64,000 nucleotides of DNA from Amphiura filiformis (lineage: Eukaryota; Echinodermata; Ophiuroidea; Amphilepidida; Amphiuridae): NCBI RefSeq assembly GCF_039555335.1, contig NC_092628.1, forward strand, positions 67,770,292-67,834,291, given 5' to 3'. Both the position numbers and the translations under genes were made by a program. Shown one piece after another: positions 60,093 through 64,000 of the stretch. Under the pieces are notes generated by a model. That model was given only the letters and a program-made list of their open reading frames with translations. It did no database searches and was not told the origin of the DNA. Positions within the stretch are counted from its first letter, which is position 1, and the number at the start of each line of letters is the position of its first letter.

Positions 60093-60565
60093 GTCGTGTT
60101 CACACGGCGTACACTTACGCTAACATTGATAAAAATTCCACAAATATTTTCGCTACTTCTACCGCAGCGTGTCACACACCTAGCCTACTCCTAGCACTAC
60201 GCCCGACCAGTTCCACCAAGCATTCACTTCTGGTCGGTGAAACATCGGCTACCACTGTACTTCCGGTGTTTCCGTGATCTTTTCAACCACATAATATGTA
60301 ATGTCTTAGTTCCAACCAATAAAAGGTCAAACTTACACCGGTGCCAGGAGTAGCAGCATTCACATTGCAACTTACGCCTGGCGGAGGTTACACCCAGCTT
60401 CGCTACTCCTGACTTTTGTCAGAGTAAATCGTCGGACGACGCCTGGCGGAACTTACGCTGACCATCGTTCACACTGCCACTACTCCTGGCAGCGCCTACC
60501 GCTACTCCTAGCAACTTGCGCTGACCAAGTTCCGCCGGTCGTACGTCCGACAATGTGAACACAAC
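60093..60565. mobile_element. Foldback element, GTTGTGTTCACA ends
   Basis: GTCGTGTTCACACGGCG at the left, TGTGAACACAAC at the right. The interior has diverged GCTACTCCTGGCA and CTTACGC repeats. It is non-coding. Confidence 0.65.
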
Positions 60566-60783
60566 TTAATAAGTAATTAATAATTGTTCATAAACCTCAT
60601 ATTGTAGCGAAGCCTCTGGCGAAGTCCAATCCAAAGAAATTGATTGCCTGACCGCACACTAATTAATAACTCGCAATGACTCCGGAATACACCAAGACGC
60701 GGAACTGTGCAGTGTGCATGCGTGGCTGAGTGTGTGTAGTGTAGGCCTATGATAGGCCAAGCATTATGGCAATGAACGTATTA
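60566..60783. other. No gene seen
   Basis: Nothing recognised. Confidence 0.4.
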
Positions 60784-61598
60784 GTCTCGGTCCCAGCCGA
60801 TTTGTGGTCCTTCATCACTAAACAAACCGTCTGGCGACAACCCCATAGTACGTCTTTTCTGATTGGCTGAACATCAACTCCCAAAATACTGGTGTTAAAT
60901 TTTACTGTCAATCAACGCTGGGCTTCAGCGTGTGCAGCAGTTAATGGACAGCTATGCGGTTACATAAATCCACACAATGTACGTGAGTACGCGCTGCAAG
61001 TCGTTCGCGGTATCTACAAAGTGGAGGGCATAATGATGTTTAGTGTCACTTACACAAGTCACGTCCTATAGCCAATTGAAAACAGTTTTATTTGGAAATC
61101 CATTAACCAATCAGCGATCGTCATTTCGGAGTAGTCGCCAGACGCTTTGTTTAGTGACGGAGGAACTAGGCTTGTTATCGATTGTCGTTTGTGTTGTATT
61201 ATCGTCGATTTGGCCCTAAATCCGACACTTTGTCCTTTTTCAACACTTTACGACACTTTCGAAAAAAAAAAAAAAAATGAAATTTCCATGCTATTTTGTC
61301 CAAATAAGCTTACCGTACGATCATGTTTTCATCGGAAAGTAAAAAATTACCCCCCGAAGTTGACCCGAACCCGGAAGTAGAACAAACCAGGAAGTGTGTT
61401 TACACCGGAAGTCGGTGATCGTAATTCATATTGGTGTGATTTTAAGCTTATCTATCCACTTTTTCAGCATTTTTTTTATCTCATTAAAAGTTTCGACACG
61501 TGTCGATTGTCGTAGTTTTTCCCCCGACACAGTGTTGAATTAGAAATCACGTGTCGATAACAGGTCTAGGAGGAACACAAACGGGCTAGGACCGAGAC
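60784..61598. mobile_element. Element with GTCTCGGTCC.AGCC ends and inner inverted arms
   Basis: GTCTCGGTCCCAGCC at 60784-60798 and GGCTAGGACCGAGAC at 61584-61598. An inner pair, CATCACTAAACAAA.CGTCTGGCGAC (60813-60838) and its inverse (61135-61160), suggests either nesting or a shorter core element. An A-run lies at 61262-61277. No transposase frame. Confidence 0.65.
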
Positions 61599-61777
61599 AA
61601 TGCACGTATATAGTATATACCTACGCGATGCTGTTGCGCTTAGAACTGTGATTGGTAGCTCTTGTTGTCGGCGCTAATGTTAAATTCGCCTGGTTGATTT
61701 TGTTTTGTAGGGCAGGTACATTACATTGTAATAACAATAATTAAAACTGGTTATATTTTTAAACAGCGTTTTATGAC

Positions 61778-62092
61778 TTAAGGTGGTACTACACCCCTTG
61801 ATAAATTTGTGACTATGTATTTTTCTTAAAAAATAATAACACACTGGTAGTGGTAACAAGTTATACATACATCATAGGGGCAAGGAATCCAGTTACTGGA
61901 ATTTCAGTAACTCAAGTGGTACGTTATTTAATGATAAGAAAAGGGGTACCGCTAGAATGTACCTCATTTCTTAACATAAATATAATTGATATAATGAACC
62001 ACTTGTCTTGAATCACTGAAATTTCAGTTAAGTAATTGGATTCCTTGCCCCTATAATATACATTGTAACTTTTGTTACCAGTGTGTATTCAC
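61778..62092. mobile_element. Foldback element, family 2, right end lost
   Basis: TTAA and GGTGGTACTACACCCC at the left, a GGTACCGCTAGAATGTACC centre, and a body that stops at GTTACCAGTGTG without the right terminus. Confidence 0.8.
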
Positions 62093-62110
62093 CCCAACCA
62101 GTACTACAGC

Positions 62111-62310
62111 CTACAGGTAAATTAAGTAATTCTTGGCCAAGCTTTGATCATTATGAATGCTAATGGCTCAGCGATAAACACACACACCAGAAGAAAGCTT
62201 ACATGCGCATACATGTAACATTGCGTACACGCTTAGTACGCTACATGGACACAACACACATCTTCCAGTTTGGCCAAGAATTACTTATTTTACATTTTTT
62301 GTACCTGTAG
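62111..62310. mobile_element. MITE with CTACAGGTA ends
   Basis: CTACAGGTAAA...TAAGTAATTCTTGGCCAA at the left and its inverted copy TTGGCCAAGAATTACTTA...TACCTGTAG at the right. It directly follows the truncated family 2 element. Confidence 0.75.
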
Positions 62311-62449
62311 GGGTTGAAATTTTTTTGGCCAAATTCCTGTTACAAAATAAGTGTAGACTAGTGGCAAATGGTGGTCATAGACCACAAACCTAGCTGGGGC
62401 ATGTTGGTGTTTTGGAGGTATCTGCCCCCTGAAAGATGTTCCAAAAACG

Positions 62450-62930
62450 TTCCCCTGGTCATAAGGTTTGTTGTCACCGAGTTTGAGTCCCGAAATGACC
62501 AGAAAATATAATTCTAAGATATGACCCCAGATAACCTTTGACCTGACCCCTGCATAGTGTTCCAAAGTGTTCCCCTGGTCAGTAAGTTTGTTGTCACAGA
62601 GTTTGAGCCCCATACCCCTTACAGATATCCAGAAAATGAAATTATAAGATTTGACCCTAGTTAACCTTTAACCTGACCCCTGCGAAGTGTTTCAAAATGT
62701 TCCCCTGATCATTAAGTCTGTTGTCACCAAGTTTGAGCCCCATACCCCTTCCAGGAAATGCATTTCTAAAATTTGACCTCTGCGTGACCTTTGACCTGAC
62801 CACTGTAAAATGTTCCCCTGGTCATGAGATTTGTTGTCACCGAGTTTGAGTCCCATACCCCTTACAGATGTCGAGATAATGCAATTGTAAGATTTTACCC
62901 CCTTAATGACCTTTGACCCCAATTCCGTGT
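62450..62930 (+). repeat. Tandem repeat (about 122-bp period) with DR1-type sites
   Basis: TTTGTTGTCACCGAGTTTGAG recurs at about 62467, 62588, 62711 and 62832. Each unit has a TGACCTTTGACC-like word before TGACCCCTG, and 62785-62797 is an exact TGACCTTTGACCT (AGGTCAAAGGTCA on the minus strand). Decayed continuation reaches about 63130. Confidence 0.8.
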
Positions 62931-64000
62931 GCAAGTTATGGGCACTGGGTTAAGCCGATGCACATGTGTAGGTGACGTCATTGTGCTATGTAATATGTGG
63001 CAGAAGAAGCATTTTGAAGGTATTTGGTTATATACCAGAAATGCCCCCTTGATGACCATTGACCCCAATTCTGTTTGCACCCTATGGGCACTGGATATAG
63101 CCGATACATATGTGCAAGTTACGTAATTGTAGGGTGTAACATATAGGAGGAGAAGCATTTTAAAATTACCTAGTTTTTGTTGCCAGAAGAAGAAGAAAGC
63201 AGAATCGGATAGCATTAGAATACCTAGCGTGGGGGTTGTAAACCCCCAGCTAGGTAAATAGTTTAGGGCCTTTATTACATGAATTGAGCAGAACATGATT
63301 TGGAAATGCAACACCCCCACTTTTTGGGGTGGCAAGTCCAAATTGCAAAAAAAGTTCCATTTTTGGAAAAATAAACAAAAATACACTTTTTAAGTGCGAG
63401 ACGGGAGGCGTTTGGCCCCCAGAAACTCTGAAACGGCCCCTGGTTCCATCTCAATTTTAGTTGACCAGGGGACACTTTTCCCACAAGACTGGCCCCCTAG
63501 TAGATAGTGAACCAAAAATATCAAATTACAAGCAAATTACTAATAGTGCTTATTTAATTCATCCAGCACATCTTTATTTTTATTGGCCCCTTGGTAATGG
63601 CCCCTGCTTCTTCCAAATCTTGGTGAAGGGGCCACTTTTTTTTGCCAAAGTGGCCCTTGGTTCAAGCTCTCTTATTTTCACCCTTGCTTTTTACCTCAAC
63701 ATTTTTCATGCAAAAAAAATCAGGAAGTTTGCAGTAGATTTTTGAATTTTGATTTTTTTTTTGAAATTCACCTCATTTTTAGAAATATTGAAAAGAAACC
63801 CCACAATTTGAAACAAGCTCAGTAGAACCTTATAAGTGGAGATCTGATGGGGCTCTTATATAAATTTTCTTTGGAGGGGGAGTCATGAATAATTGAATAT
63901 GTCCAAAGTGACTGACAAGGGTTCACACTTTTAGAGATTAATTCCCAATGAATTTGAAATTTTGTCAAAATAAGTTATGCAAATATTTTATGGAGTCCAA
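62931..64000. other. No gene seen to the right edge
   Basis: Decayed tandem units to about 63130, a small palindrome GGGGGTTGTAAACCCCC at 63230-63246, then AT-rich DNA with GGCCCCTGG words. No exon that would continue the 57.6-kb signal-peptide exon was recognised. Confidence 0.45.

Overview
This is animal nuclear DNA: AT-rich, with spliced genes, tRNA-derived SINE remnants and many short inverted-repeat transposons. A NACHT-type NLR immune gene, a Ty3/Gypsy element of Mag/SURL aspect and very frequent TAGGCCTA octamers suggest a marine deuterostome, most likely an echinoderm, possibly a hemichordate. The species assignment is inference. About 2.5 kb is host coding sequence, 6.75 kb is one LTR element, and much of the rest is non-autonomous repeats.

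Region 1, 1-15 kb, holds the 5' part of an NLR gene on the minus strand. A 20-residue first exon (14912-14852) and a 198-nt second exon (13175-12978) precede a long NACHT exon, with matching phase-1 splice sites. Exon 2 carries two Gly/Asn motifs that resemble amyloid-signalling motifs. A tandem duplication (unit A 108-2959, unit B 2960-12564) doubled the NACHT exon. An LTR retrotransposon (4740-11493) then inserted inside the unit B exon with a 5-bp target duplication. Unit A runs off the left edge with its leucine-rich part.

Region 2, 15-32 kb, is mostly repeats around a minus-strand two-exon gamma-glutamylaminecyclotransferase-like (GGACT-like) gene (exons 22931-22710 and 21107-20712). Two 453-bp inverted copies of one sequence, each with an NRF1-type GCGCATGCGC palindrome, lie at 23375-23827 and 31616-32067.

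Region 3, 32-45 kb, is a second GGACT-like locus on the plus strand. One first exon (33782-33970, YGTLKRG half) is followed by four different terminal exons (39624, 42177, 43097, 44233). Each has a phase-0 acceptor, the catalytic-Glu half and its own stop; one is frameshifted. This reads as a shared-start, alternative-terminal-exon array and is the most distinctive feature of the window.

Region 4, 45-64 kb, has almost no host coding sequence. It is packed with TTAA-flanked foldback elements, a Tc1/mariner-type MITE, nested palindromes and tandem arrays. One credible signal-peptide first exon (57573-57636, plus) lies there; its downstream exons were not found.
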